A stretch of 30,074 nucleotides of DNA from VXYL01 sp047518105 (GCA_047518105.1 JAKZRQ010000313.1:1-30074), one strand, 5' to 3'; positions 1 to 9,763 are shown, counted from the first letter of the stretch. A program made the numbers and translations. Notes: generated by a model not told the origin, from the sequence alone.

Positions 1-719
1 CCGTCCGGGGGCGTCACCCGGGTCATGCCCCAACTCATGTTGGATACGCAGTACTTGTAGAGCAGGGTCCGTCGCTCGTAGTCGCCGTCCCAACGGGCCG
101 TGCCGTGGGTCAGTGCTTCGGTGAAGAGGGTGAGGCTCCCGGCGGGCGCCGCGAGGATCTCGACCCAAGAGGAGTCTTGGTGGGCTTCGTGGATGTGCTG
201 CGGAATGCGGAAGCTGCTCTTGTGGCTGCCGGGAATGCAACAGAAACCGCCGACGCCGGGGCCGGTATCGCGCAGGTTCCATGCGCCGGTTGCGAAACCC
301 GACGGCATGCGGTTGTCGCGCAGCGGGTAGTACTCGCCCGGAACGGACGTTGAAGTCGGTGCGCTGGCGCCGTAGTCGGCGTGCAGCCGGCCGGCGGGTG
401 ATCCGTTGCGCATGTAGATGCCGTAGAGGCGTTCGAGACGGAAGCACTCGCCGAGGCGAAACCGCAGGATCGGCAACAAGGCCGGGTGATCGAGTAGCCG
501 CACGAACGGTTCGCCCCATTGCAGGAAGCCGGGACCGTTCTTGCGGATCGCGCCCGCCGCGCTGCCGAAACGCGGGAAGTTGTCGGGCGGGGGCGCCAGA
601 TCCTGCGCGTCGATCAAAGCGTTGAGTTGTGCTACCTGGTCCGTGTCGAGGACGTTCTCGATGACCAGGTAGCCGTTCAGGTCAAAGAGGTACTGCTGTT
701 CCTCCAGTTGGGCGTCCAC
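1..719 (-). CDS. Phytanoyl-CoA dioxygenase (PhyH) family protein, C-terminus cut by window edge
   Basis: This is a non-haem Fe(II)/2-oxoglutarate oxygenase of the PhyH type; the substrate cannot be told from sequence. The visible 239 residues show the family layout. The iron-binding HxD is His113-Ala-Asp115 in RLHADYG. The distal His205 lies in EALTHGTARW, and Arg216/217 in the following ERRT are candidates for 2-oxoglutarate binding. The start is a GTG at 719, chosen because GAGGAGGGG sits just upstream on the minus strand at good spacing. It lies 23 bp after the glutathione S-transferase gene on the same strand and probably shares its transcript. The reading frame is still open at position 1, so the C-terminus is missing. 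PhyH paralogues cover many small-molecule hydroxylations, so no pathway is assigned. Confidence 0.85.
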   Translation of the reverse strand, partial: MDAQLEEQQYLFDLNGYLVIENVLDTDQVAQLNALIDAQDLAPPPDNFPRFGSAAGAIRKNGPGFLQWGEPFVRLLDHPALLPILRFRLGECFRLERLYGIYMRNGSPAGRLHADYGASAPTSTSVPGEYYPLRDNRMPSGFATGAWNLRDTGPGVGGFCCIPGSHKSSFRIPQHIHEAHQDSSWVEILAAPAGSLTLFTEALTHGTARWDGDYERRTLLYKYCVSNMSWGMTRVTPPD

Positions 720-742
720 CGGAACCCCTCCTCACCTGTCGG

Positions 743-1357
743 TCAACCTGCGTCTCGTGCGACTCGGAACCCAGGACGTTCGGACAGTCGGCCGTAGTAG
801 GCCTGGGTGTGCGGATAGTCGACGATCGGCACGCCGAAGTTCGTCGTCAGCAGCAGCGAGTATCCCGTCATGATGTCGGCGACGGTGAACGTGTTGCCCA
901 CGAGAAAGTCGGCCCCCGCCACCGCGGCCTCGATCGCCGCGATGCACGTCCTTGCCCGAGCCCTGCAATCCTCGATCACGAAGTCCACGACACCACCTTC
1001 CGGCGCGACGCGATTGTGGTTCGCGATCTCGCCGAGCGGACGCGCGAACGTCGCCTCGGCGAACCAGGACCATTGGCGGCAAAGCGTGCTCTCGTTCGTT
1101 CCCGGCTCGGGAAGCAGGCGGCCATCGCCGTAGCGTTCGAGCAGGTGGTCGCAGATCGCGCCGGATTCGAACATCGTCAACGCGCCGTCGGTCATCGCCG
1201 GCACCTTGCCGGTGGGACTTATGCGCCGCCACCCGGCGCTGTCGCGGAATGCGGGCGAGGCGTCGACGACTGTGATTTCGTAGGGGATTCCCAGTTCTTC
1301 GCAGAGCCAGATGACGCGCACGCCACGGGTGCCCTTGCGGTGGTAGATGGTGACCAT
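743..1357 (-). CDS. Glutathione S-transferase family protein
   Basis: A 204-residue cytosolic GST. Residues 1-80 form the thioredoxin-like glutathione-binding domain, with GKVPAM at 50-55 (the family cis-proline) and ESGAI at 64-68 (the glutathione gamma-glutamyl contact). Residues 87-204 form the helical domain, with the usual TVADIM motif and its N-cap Asp161. The length is typical. The closest architecture is the bacterial beta/theta-like group; the substrate is unknown. The ATG at 1357 lies only 4 bp after the antiporter stop codon, so the two genes are almost certainly co-transcribed. A complete glutathione synthesis entry step (gshA) is present at 14930-16492, so its cofactor is likely available. 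Confidence 0.93.
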   Translation of the reverse strand: MVTIYHRKGTRGVRVIWLCEELGIPYEITVVDASPAFRDSAGWRRISPTGKVPAMTDGALTMFESGAICDHLLERYGDGRLLPEPGTNESTLCRQWSWFAEATFARPLGEIANHNRVAPEGGVVDFVIEDCRARARTCIAAIEAAVAGADFLVGNTFTVADIMTGYSLLLTTNFGVPIVDYPHTQAYYGRLSERPGFRVARDAG

Positions 1358-1361
1358 GAAA

Positions 1362-3113
<1,752 letters not shown>

Positions 3114-3189
3114 CCGATTATGTGCGGCGATCTGCTAGGAAGTCCATCGAGTGACCGCACAGCGTAGGCGAATGCGCTTTGTGCGAAGG

Positions 3190-3208
3190 CGCTTCGCTAC
3201 GCGAAGCG
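3190..3208. repeat. Short perfect hairpin in the cofC-nhaC gap
   Basis: CGCTTCGC (3190-3197) is separated by TAC from its reverse complement GCGAAGCG (3201-3208). No T-run follows on either side, so it is not a classical intrinsic terminator. It lies between the 3' end of cofC and the 5' end of nhaC, both on the minus strand. Confidence 0.5.
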
Positions 3209-3259
3209 GGGGCGGGTCCCGGGGCGCTCGGGCGCGCAGCCGGACATGCGGTGCCCTTA

Positions 3260-3532
3260 CCCGCATTTCTCACCAGGCCGCTTGTCGGCGTCAAAAAGCT
3301 CTTGGGTTTCACTAGTTTGACCGCGATGTCGATGATCGTGCCGATGGCGGACTGCGCTGGCCGCGCCCTCGCGGGTCTTTTGGCCCCGTGTACACACGGG
3401 CACGCGCGCGCACGTGCTCCCTCAACCGTAGTCCCCGCTATGCTTTCGGTCGCGAGCACGCGCACGTGCCCGTTGTGTACAACGGGGCCAAAATCCTCCG
3501 CGATCATCACGGCCCCTGGTGAGAAATGCGGG
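3260..3532. mobile_element. MITE-like element or IS remnant with 18-bp terminal inverted repeats
   Basis: CCCGCATTTCTCACCAGG at 3260-3277 is the exact reverse complement of 3515-3532. TTA is present on both outer sides (3257-3259 and 3533-3535), which fits a 3-bp target duplication; the right TTA is also the TAA stop codon of cofC. Inside, a second imperfect inverted repeat (TTTTGGCCCCG plus a GTGTACAC-like core) starts near 3377 and 3495. The 273-bp interior has no convincing transposase. A minus-strand open frame begins at 3510, but it shows no family motif. A related copy begins at 29929. It is probably a non-autonomous element or the joined ends of a deleted insertion sequence; the family is not assigned. 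Confidence 0.75.
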
Positions 3533-4192
3533 TTAGACGTTCAGCCGCGCCGCGATGCCGCTCGACCGGAGGAACGACCCGGTCCGCGTACCGACGGCGC
3601 GTGCGGCGACGGCGGCGAGTTCGTGGACGGTGTCCACATCCAGACCCCAGGCCGTGCGGCGGACGATCCTGGGCTCGATGCCGGCGCGTCGGGCGGCGGC
3701 GATGTGCGGCTTGAAGCTCTTGCCGTCGAACAGGTATTCGAAGGCGTTGGGCGGCGACGAGACGGCGGCATTGGTGCCGATGTCGTTGGCGTCGGGAACA
3801 AGCGTCACGTGCTCGTGACCGTCGAGAACCGCGTCCACATCCTGCGGTTGGATCAGGGGCACGTCGCCGGGAACGAATAATGTGCCGACGGCGGCGCGTT
3901 TGTTCCCGGCGTAGTCGCTCGCCTGCACCACGGCGCCGGACAGGTCGCTGGCCGCGTCTTCGAAGACATCGATCCCGAACTCCTCGGCCAGTTGAAAAGC
4001 CGAGCTGTCGCGGGACACCAGCAGGACCCCGCCAAGCGAACGACAGCGCGTCAAGACGTCGAGCACATCGCGTACCATGGCGAACACGAGGGTTTCCCGA
4101 TCCGTCTCGTTCAGTACGGGCTCCAGTCGGCGTTTCGCGCCGGTTGCGCCCTTGAACGGGACCAGGGCCCAGATGCCGCCGGCAATCGTCAA
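3533..4192 (-). CDS. cofC: Phospholactate/PEP guanylyltransferase (F420 biosynthesis)
   Basis: CofC activates a three-carbon phospho-acid with GTP, giving the guanylylated intermediate used by CofD. The 219-residue protein has the nucleotidyltransferase-like fold. The N-terminal VPFKGATGAKRRL (about 11-23) matches the family's basic GTP-binding loop, and FVPGDVPLI (about 106-114) is the metal-binding strand. The TTG start at 4192 is chosen because its bases overlap the TGA of cofD (TTGA), a coupled arrangement. The TAA stop at 3533-3535 is directly adjacent to the inverted repeat of the mobile element. Homologues differ in preferring 2-phospholactate, phosphoenolpyruvate or 3-phosphoglycerate; this sequence alone does not settle which. 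Confidence 0.9.
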   Translation of the reverse strand: MTIAGGIWALVPFKGATGAKRRLEPVLNETDRETLVFAMVRDVLDVLTRCRSLGGVLLVSRDSSAFQLAEEFGIDVFEDAASDLSGAVVQASDYAGNKRAAVGTLFVPGDVPLIQPQDVDAVLDGHEHVTLVPDANDIGTNAAVSSPPNAFEYLFDGKSFKPHIAAARRAGIEPRIVRRTAWGLDVDTVHELAAVAARAVGTRTGSFLRSSGIAARLNV

Positions 4193-5109
4193 CGGACGAA
4201 CTCCAGCACCGCTTGGGCAAGCCGGATGCGGTCTTCGAGCGTGGTCATGACGGTATGCGCGACCAGGGCTTCCATCCCCAGCGCGGCCACTTCGTCTGCG
4301 GCGTTGGCATCGATCTCGTCCACGATGAAGTGGCTGACCAACCCGGCGTAGTGCTTGGCGACCTCGGTCGTGGTGGCGGGTATCCCGAGTTCGCGCATCA
4401 TCTTTGCCGTCGGCCCCTTGATGGCCCGCCCGCCGACGATGGGCGATACCGCGGCGATGGGCACATCGGCGGCAAGCAGGGCTTCTCTCATGCCGGCCAC
4501 CGCGAGAATCGGATCCACGGAGACGAAGGGATTGGACGGGCAGATGACCACCGCGGCGAGCGCATCGAACGGGATTGCCGCATTGACCTGCGCCGAAGTT
4601 GCGCCGGCGAATTCAAAACCCCTGGCCTGCGGTTCGCAGCGGTCGCGCACGAAGTAGTGTTGGAAGGCCAGCGGCCCGTCGGGCGTGAGCACGCGGGTTC
4701 TGACGGGATCGTCCGACATCGGCAGGATCGGATGCTCCACACCCAGTCGCTGCGCGATCTCGGCGGTGGCCGCCGAGAGGCCGAGTCCCGCCTGCAGGAG
4801 CGTGCGGCGGCGCAGGTGCAACGCGAGGTCGGCATCGCCGAGCCGGAACCAGGTTTCGCCGCCCAGCCGTTCGAGGGCTTCCATGAAGCGCCAGGTCTCG
4901 TCTTTTCGACCCCATCCGGTGGTCGGATTCGCCAGCGCCGCCAAGGTATAGGTCAGCGTGTCCATATCCGGCGAAATGTGCAGGCCCATATGCTCGAAGT
5001 CATCGCCGGTGTTGACCACGAAAGCCAGTTCGTCGGGCCCAAGCAGCTTGGCGAGTCCCAGGGCGAGCTTGGCGCCGCCGACGCCGCCGGTAAGGGCGAG
5101 CAGGCTCAT
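4189..5109 (-). CDS. cofD: 2-phospho-L-lactate transferase (F420 biosynthesis)
   Basis: CofD transfers the phospho-acid moiety from the guanylylated donor to Fo, forming F420-0 (or a variant). The 306-residue protein has the expected N-terminal loop LTGGVGGAKLALGL (about 5-18). NTGDDFEHMGLHISPDMDT (about 34-52) holds the conserved DD and PDxDT residues. CPSNPFVSVDPIL follows (about 195-207), then SPIVGGRAIKGP (about 226-237). The ATG at 5109 overlaps the cofE stop codon (ATGA), and its own stop overlaps the TTG of cofC, so the three genes form one translationally coupled unit. The frame is open upstream through cofE, but the family N-terminus begins exactly at this ATG. Confidence 0.95.
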   Translation of the reverse strand: MSLLALTGGVGGAKLALGLAKLLGPDELAFVVNTGDDFEHMGLHISPDMDTLTYTLAALANPTTGWGRKDETWRFMEALERLGGETWFRLGDADLALHLRRRTLLQAGLGLSAATAEIAQRLGVEHPILPMSDDPVRTRVLTPDGPLAFQHYFVRDRCEPQARGFEFAGATSAQVNAAIPFDALAAVVICPSNPFVSVDPILAVAGMREALLAADVPIAAVSPIVGGRAIKGPTAKMMRELGIPATTTEVAKHYAGLVSHFIVDEIDANAADEVAALGMEALVAHTVMTTLEDRIRLAQAVLEFVR

Positions 5110-5870
5110 CGGAAGAGGTCTTCTTCCAAGGGCCGGGGGATCGCGGCCGCCGGCTGCTCGGTGTCGTCCGGCGGATAGCCGTGAATCAGGGCGGCCGGGG
5201 TGCGTCCGGTGGTCTCTCCCATCGCCAGCGTAGCGGCGGCGGCGAGACTGTCCGCTCGGTTGATCAGCGTCACTTTGAGTTCCCGTCCGTAGAGGTCGTT
5301 GCCGCCACGGTGATCGTCCAACACCGCGATCCCCGCAGCCCCGATGGCGATGCCGACGGTGCCGAGCCGCCACGGCCGGTTGGCGCTGTCGGTGACGAGC
5401 ACGCCAACGGAACGACCCGTGGCGTGTTCGAGCGCGCGCCGGATGCGCGCCGCGCTGGCATCGGGATCCTTCGGCAGGAGCAAGGCAGCCTGGCCCGAAC
5501 CGTGGTCGATATTCGATTGGTCGACCCCGGCGTGGGCACCCACCAGGCCGAGCTTGTGACGCATGATGAGCACGCCGGGCTTGTGACGGACGACCTCGGT
5601 GGATTCGTCCAGGATGAGCTGCACCAGTCGCGGATCCTTTTCGGTCGCCTCGGCCAGTCGTTCTGCTTCAGCGGAAGCTTCGACGGTCGCGAGGTCCACT
5701 TGCCGGCCCTCCGCCTTGGATACGACTTTCTGCGCCACGGCGACGATATCGCCGTCTTCGAGTGCGAGACCGCTTGCCCGGATGCCGTCGAGCAGGATCC
5801 TCGGCAGGTCGTCGCCCGGCTCGACGAGCTTGATGCCGCCGATGGGCGTGATGGCGATGCCGTCAAGCAT
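5106..5870 (-). CDS. cofE: Coenzyme F420-0:L-glutamate ligase
   Basis: CofE adds one or more L-glutamates to F420-0 with GTP. The 254-residue protein shows the family N-terminus (ITPIGGIKLVEPGDDL, about 7-22), GLVGAHAGVDQSNI (about 107-120), VTDSANRPWRLGTVGIAIG (about 158-176) and the long C-terminal block ending LAAAATLAMGE. The length is that of the single-domain enzyme: the nitroreductase-like C-terminal domain of actinobacterial FbiB is absent. The ATG at 5870 is preferred because homology starts there; only a weak GGCGG lies upstream and the frame stays open to 6032. It is 31 bp downstream of npdG and overlaps cofD by 4 bp. Confidence 0.93.
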   Translation of the reverse strand: MLDGIAITPIGGIKLVEPGDDLPRILLDGIRASGLALEDGDIVAVAQKVVSKAEGRQVDLATVEASAEAERLAEATEKDPRLVQLILDESTEVVRHKPGVLIMRHKLGLVGAHAGVDQSNIDHGSGQAALLLPKDPDASAARIRRALEHATGRSVGVLVTDSANRPWRLGTVGIAIGAAGIAVLDDHRGGNDLYGRELKVTLINRADSLAAAATLAMGETTGRTPAALIHGYPPDDTEQPAAAIPRPLEEDLFR

Positions 5871-5901
5871 CCGGGTGCCGCCTTGTCCGCGCAACGCTGT
5901 G

Positions 5902-6570
5902 TCAGTGATCGGCTTGACCGACGATCTTGATGCCGGAATGGACGATGTCGTGGCGCCGGTTGATCTGGATGAGGATGCTGGTGAGCGCCTCGGCGGCAGC
6001 CGAGTTCTCGATGGGACCGGCGTGCCAGGCACGCATTCCGGCCTCTTCGGCCAATCGGATCACCGTCTCGCGCGCGGCCCGCTTGTTGCCGGCCACCAGG
6101 ACGTCGCACTCGATGGCAACGTCCTCCTTCAGGAGGTGCGCAGCGACATTCTGGAACGCGGTGACCACCATCACGTCGTCGCCGAGGAACTCCTGCGCCC
6201 GCTTGCCGGCGCTGCCGGCTTCCGGTAGCTGCACCGTGCCCACCCTGGGCGGCACCAGCGGCACGGTCACGTCGATGAGGATCTTGCCGGAGAGCCCGGT
6301 TCGCACACTCGCGAGCGTTGAGGTTTGGTGCTCGGCCGGAACCGTCAACACGACAATGTCGCCGGCGGCGGCGGCATCGGGGTTCTCCATGGCGTCGGCG
6401 GGCGTCTCGGGACTGATCCGGGCGAGATTGGCCACGGCATTCCTGGCCTTTTCCAAGGTCCGCGAACCGATGACGATCCGATGGCCGGCCTTCGACCATC
6501 GAATCGCCAAGCCCGTACCCAGATCGCCGGTCCCCCCGAGAATGGCGATCGTTTCCTTGCCTTGGTCCAC
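5902..6570 (-). CDS. npdG: NADPH-dependent F420 reductase
   Basis: This enzyme (also called Fno) moves hydride between NADPH and F420. The 222-residue protein starts with the Rossmann loop IAILGGTGDLGTGLA (about 8-22), whose glycine-rich GGTGDLG is diagnostic. IGSRTLEKA (about 34-42) is the NADPH-phosphate-binding segment. It ends with the conserved AEALTSILIQINRRH (about 193-207). The start is a GTG at 6570, supported by AAGGAG five bases upstream. It is the first gene of the npdG-cofE-cofD-cofC run. Having the reductase beside the synthesis genes suggests that F420 reduced here is drawn from the NADPH pool. A GATAAT hexamer at 6602-6607 on the same strand is a possible -10 element, but no -35 is visible. 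Confidence 0.93.
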   Translation of the reverse strand: MDQGKETIAILGGTGDLGTGLAIRWSKAGHRIVIGSRTLEKARNAVANLARISPETPADAMENPDAAAAGDIVVLTVPAEHQTSTLASVRTGLSGKILIDVTVPLVPPRVGTVQLPEAGSAGKRAQEFLGDDVMVVTAFQNVAAHLLKEDVAIECDVLVAGNKRAARETVIRLAEEAGMRAWHAGPIENSAAAEALTSILIQINRRHDIVHSGIKIVGQADH

Positions 6571-6638
6571 GCCCGCTCCTTAGCGGCCAGCAAAGCGGCG
6601 CATTATCCGCTCAACTTGCGGATGGACGCCAGCGCGCG

Positions 6639-6730
6639 CCTCATAGCGCGCCGTCAGGCGCGTTCGAAATGCGTCAGCCTTCTCGATCGCGCCCGTCAGG
6701 GCGCGCCGCTGCCACATGCGGCGCGCCTAG
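6639..6730. repeat. Dispersed CTAG-type modular repeat, copy E
   Basis: Read on the minus strand it begins CTAGGCGCGCCGCATGTGGC, runs through a GCCC-TGAC-GGGC hairpin unit and a degenerate GAGAAGGC/GCATTTC arm, and ends in a second CGCCTGACGGCG hairpin. Only the 5' CTAG end is recognisable. Its first 54 bases are read as the final codons of the peptidase gene. Confidence 0.7.
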
Positions 6731-8797
6731 TGTTTCCCACAGGAACCTATACGCCAACGTCCACATGTACGCCCGTTGGGCGTTGTCCGCTGCGCCCGCA
6801 TGTCCGCCTTCCACGTTTTCGTAGTAGAGGACGTCGTGGCCCATGGCCCGCATTTTCGCCACCATCTTGCGGGCGTGGCCGGGATGGACGCGGTCGTCGC
6901 GGGTGGAGGTGGTGACCAGCAGGCGCGGATAGTCCGCGTCCCGGGAGACGTTGTGATAAGGCGAGAACCCTTGGATGAACGCCCACTCGTCGGGATTGTC
7001 GGGATCGCCGTACTCGGCCATCCAACTGGCCCCCGCGAGCAGTTCGTGGTAGCGGCGCATGTCGAACAACGGCACTTGGGCGACGATGGCGCCGAAGAGG
7101 TCCGGACGCTTGGTCAGCATGTTGCCCATGAGCAGGCCGCCGTTGCTGCCTCCCATGGTGCCGAGTTGCTTGGGCGTGGTGACCTTCCGGCGGATCAGGT
7201 CTTCGGCAACGGCGATGAAATCCTCGTAGGCGCGCGGGCGTTCGGCCTTCAACGCCGCCTGGTGCCAGGCGGGGCCGAACTCGCCGCCGCCGCGAATGTT
7301 CGCGACCACGTAGACGCCGCCGCGTTCCAGCCACGCCGAGCCGACCCCTGCGGAGTACCCGGGTAGTTGGGAGATTCGAAAGCCGCCGTAGCCGTAGAGC
7401 AGGGTAGGCCGCAGGTTGGTCGCGTCGGCGTTCGACACCTCGAAATAGGGGATCCGGGTGCCGTCCGCGGAAGTTGCCCAGTGCTGGGCGATTGTCAATC
7501 CTTCGGTATCGAATTTCGCCGGTGCGCGCTTCAGGACGACGGGACTTTCGCCGATCGAGGCCAGCGACAGCGTTGGCGGCGTCAAGTAGTCCGTGGTTTG
7601 CAGGAAGTATCGGTCGTCGTGATCGGGATCCACGGCGTTGGCGCCGATGGTCTGGAAACCGGTGGCATCCACGCCCTCCAAGGGGGTCGTCGTCCAGCCG
7701 TCCGGTCCCGGCGTCGCCACCTCCATGCGGTTCTTGACGTCGTCGAGAATGTTGATGAGGACGTGGTTGCGGGTCAGCGAGTAGTCGGCCAGCGCGGTGC
7801 CCTCGGCGGGTTCGAACAGGACGGCGAAGTCGCGGCCGCCGGCCAGGAACCGATCCATCTCCAGGGCCAGGAGGCTTCCCGTCGAGTAGGTTCGGGCGCC
7901 GGTTTCCCAATCGCTGCGCAACAGCAGAAAGAGCCATCCGCGATGCGGCGAATAGCCCGCGTCGGATGGAATCTCGAGCGGGATCAACTCACCGTCGCGG
8001 CGGATGAACCGGTCGCTGTTGTAGAAGTCCCTGCCGCGGTAGACGACCTGCATTTCGTAGCCCGGCGTCAGGTCGGCGTAGGCGCCGACGGAAACATCCG
8101 ACGCCATGCCCTCTAACACCAGGGTCGCGTCTTCCAGGGGCTGGCCTCGCTGCCAGAGCTTGACGATGCGGGGGTAGCCCGAGTCGGTCATCGACCCCGG
8201 GCCGAAGTCCGTGGCCACGAACACCTCGTCCGGCCCGGCCCAGCCGACGGATCCCTTGGACTCGGGGAGTTCGAAGCCGTCTTCGACGAACGCCTTGGCG
8301 TCGAGGTCGAACTCGCGCACGACGACCGCGTCGGCACCGCCGCGGGACAGTCGCAGCAGGCACCGGTCGTAGGTAGGCACCAGGATCGACGCGCCCGAAT
8401 ACACCCAGTTCTCGCCCTCTTCCCGGCCCAGGGCATCGATGTCGAGAACGACTTCCCAAACGGGTTCCGGCTTGCGGTATTCCTCCAGCGTGGTGCGCCG
8501 CCAAAGCCCCCGCGGATTGTCCTCGTCCTGCCAGAAGTTGTAGTACTTCCCGCCCGCCTTGTAGACGTAGGGAATGCGGTCGTCGGCATTGAGAATTTCG
8601 ACGAGACGCGCTTGCAGCCTCTCGAACTCCGGGTTCCCCGCCAGCGTATCGCGCGTGGCCTGGTTGCGTTCCTCAACCCAGGACAGGGGCCCTTCGCCAC
8701 CCACGTCCTCCAGCCAACGGTTGGGATCCTCATCGGACGAACAGCTCGACAACGCCACAACCACCCCCGTGCATGCCAGCAATCTTGCTACGGCCAT
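6674..8797 (-). CDS. Prolyl oligopeptidase family (S9A) serine peptidase, predicted lipoprotein
   Basis: A 707-residue S9A-type peptidase. The N-terminal beta-propeller region (about 25-425) is followed by an alpha/beta-hydrolase domain. The nucleophile is Ser551 in GGSNGG; Asp634/635 in STRDDRVHPGHA and His666 in EGGHAGA complete the triad. NIRGGGEFG, typical of the family, is also present. The N-terminus is a lipoprotein signal with lipobox LSSC and Cys19 as the lipidated residue, so it probably acts in the periplasm on short peptides. The ATG at 8797 has GAGG upstream. The last 18 residues (LGAPHVAAARPDGRDREG) are encoded by a dispersed intergenic repeat, so the natural C-terminus has been replaced or extended. 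The catalytic domain looks intact. Confidence 0.93.
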   Translation of the reverse strand: MAVARLLACTGVVVALSSCSSDEDPNRWLEDVGGEGPLSWVEERNQATRDTLAGNPEFERLQARLVEILNADDRIPYVYKAGGKYYNFWQDEDNPRGLWRRTTLEEYRKPEPVWEVVLDIDALGREEGENWVYSGASILVPTYDRCLLRLSRGGADAVVVREFDLDAKAFVEDGFELPESKGSVGWAGPDEVFVATDFGPGSMTDSGYPRIVKLWQRGQPLEDATLVLEGMASDVSVGAYADLTPGYEMQVVYRGRDFYNSDRFIRRDGELIPLEIPSDAGYSPHRGWLFLLLRSDWETGARTYSTGSLLALEMDRFLAGGRDFAVLFEPAEGTALADYSLTRNHVLINILDDVKNRMEVATPGPDGWTTTPLEGVDATGFQTIGANAVDPDHDDRYFLQTTDYLTPPTLSLASIGESPVVLKRAPAKFDTEGLTIAQHWATSADGTRIPYFEVSNADATNLRPTLLYGYGGFRISQLPGYSAGVGSAWLERGGVYVVANIRGGGEFGPAWHQAALKAERPRAYEDFIAVAEDLIRRKVTTPKQLGTMGGSNGGLLMGNMLTKRPDLFGAIVAQVPLFDMRRYHELLAGASWMAEYGDPDNPDEWAFIQGFSPYHNVSRDADYPRLLVTTSTRDDRVHPGHARKMVAKMRAMGHDVLYYENVEGGHAGAADNAQRAYMWTLAYRFLWETLGAPHVAAARPDGRDREG

Positions 8798-9169
8798 TGA
8801 ACCTCGCCACCACCAAGCCGACTCGGCCCAACTTGGAAATCTCTAGAATCGCCTATGTTCCTTGGATATCGGCCGCCTTTCAAACGGTTTGCGTGTGCAT
8901 GCGCGCACGGATGCGCGGTTGGCAGGGGCCGATGCCGTCCACTGGAAGTTGAAGAGTCGATCCGCGGGCCGAGCTGCGAGCTGCCATCGGACCACTCGCG
9001 TCTTTGGCCGTTCGCTCGTGAGAAAGCCTCGGTGGCCAGCCCGTCGAAGCGGACCGGGGCCCGCAGGTACCCGGAGTGTGGCGAATTGACGTTTCCTGAT
9101 CGGCAGTTTGCGGGGTTGCACTTTTTTTAGCACTATGGGTAGAGTGGGCGTGATCCCTTAGCGTCTGTG
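8798..9169. other. Intergenic region without a convincing gene
   Basis: This 372-bp gap lies between the divergent peptidase and nucleotidyltransferase genes. Short open frames exist on both strands, but none shows a ribosome site together with protein-like composition. A run of seven T at 9122-9128 follows TTGCAC. TTGCAC (9116-9121) with TAGAGT (9140-9145), 18 bp apart, is a weak candidate promoter for the downstream gene. No hairpin terminator was seen. Confidence 0.4.
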
Positions 9170-9712
9170 ATGGCAATCAACCGGGACACGTCGGTGGAGG
9201 AATTGGCCGCACTGGTCAGTCAAGCTTTGGAATCCGCCGGTATCCAGGCGACGCTCTCGGGAGGTGGTGCTGTCTGCCTCTACACGATGAACGAGTACGA
9301 AAGCGACGACTTGGACTTCGTGACGTCGGATGGGCAAAGGGCTCTGGCGGCGGCCGTTGAACCGCTGGGCTTCTGTCGCAGCAAGAATCCACGTCAGTTC
9401 GAGCACCCGCAGATCCATTGGTTTGTCGAGTTTCCACCAGGGCCGTTGGCATTCGGCGGCATGTTCGTGATGCACGAGGATTTGCCCATCCTGAATACAC
9501 CATTCGGACCCTTGCGAATAATTACGCCCACGCTGAGTATTTTGGATCGCTTGGTCGCCTACTACTCCTTCAACGACAACCAGTGTTGGGATCAGGCGAC
9601 CATGATCGCAAGACGCCAGAAAGTCGATTGGGACGCTGTGCATGCTTGGGTGGAAACAGAGGGCAGACCTCCGTCCGACGTGGATCGCCTGCGAGAGCGC
9701 GCCAAACGTTGA
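9170..9712 (+). CDS. Nucleotidyltransferase-fold protein, orphan
   Basis: A 180-residue protein with features of minimal or AbiEii-like nucleotidyltransferases. LSGGGAVCLYT (29-39) gives the G-rich strand-helix turn, and SDDLDFVT (45-52) carries the D-x-D metal-binding pair. A third acidic residue cannot be placed with confidence. The ATG at 9170 directly follows a GTG at 9167, either of which could start translation. No partner gene is next to it: the neighbours are a peptidase on the other strand and priA, converging. Families with this core include antitoxin or toxin components of toxin-antitoxin modules and stand-alone enzymes. A biological role is not assigned. Confidence 0.65.
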   Translation: MAINRDTSVEELAALVSQALESAGIQATLSGGGAVCLYTMNEYESDDLDFVTSDGQRALAAAVEPLGFCRSKNPRQFEHPQIHWFVEFPPGPLAFGGMFVMHEDLPILNTPFGPLRIITPTLSILDRLVAYYSFNDNQCWDQATMIARRQKVDWDAVHAWVETEGRPPSDVDRLRERAKR

Positions 9713-9763
9713 CGGGCTGCGACCGGCGGCTATGGCCCCGGCGTGACGACTGAAGGCACGCGA

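Noticed and set aside
3118..3510. A 130-codon minus-strand frame across the MITE-like element
   Set aside because: No transposase motif, and the corresponding frame in the copy at 29929 has a stop codon; composition is repeat-driven.
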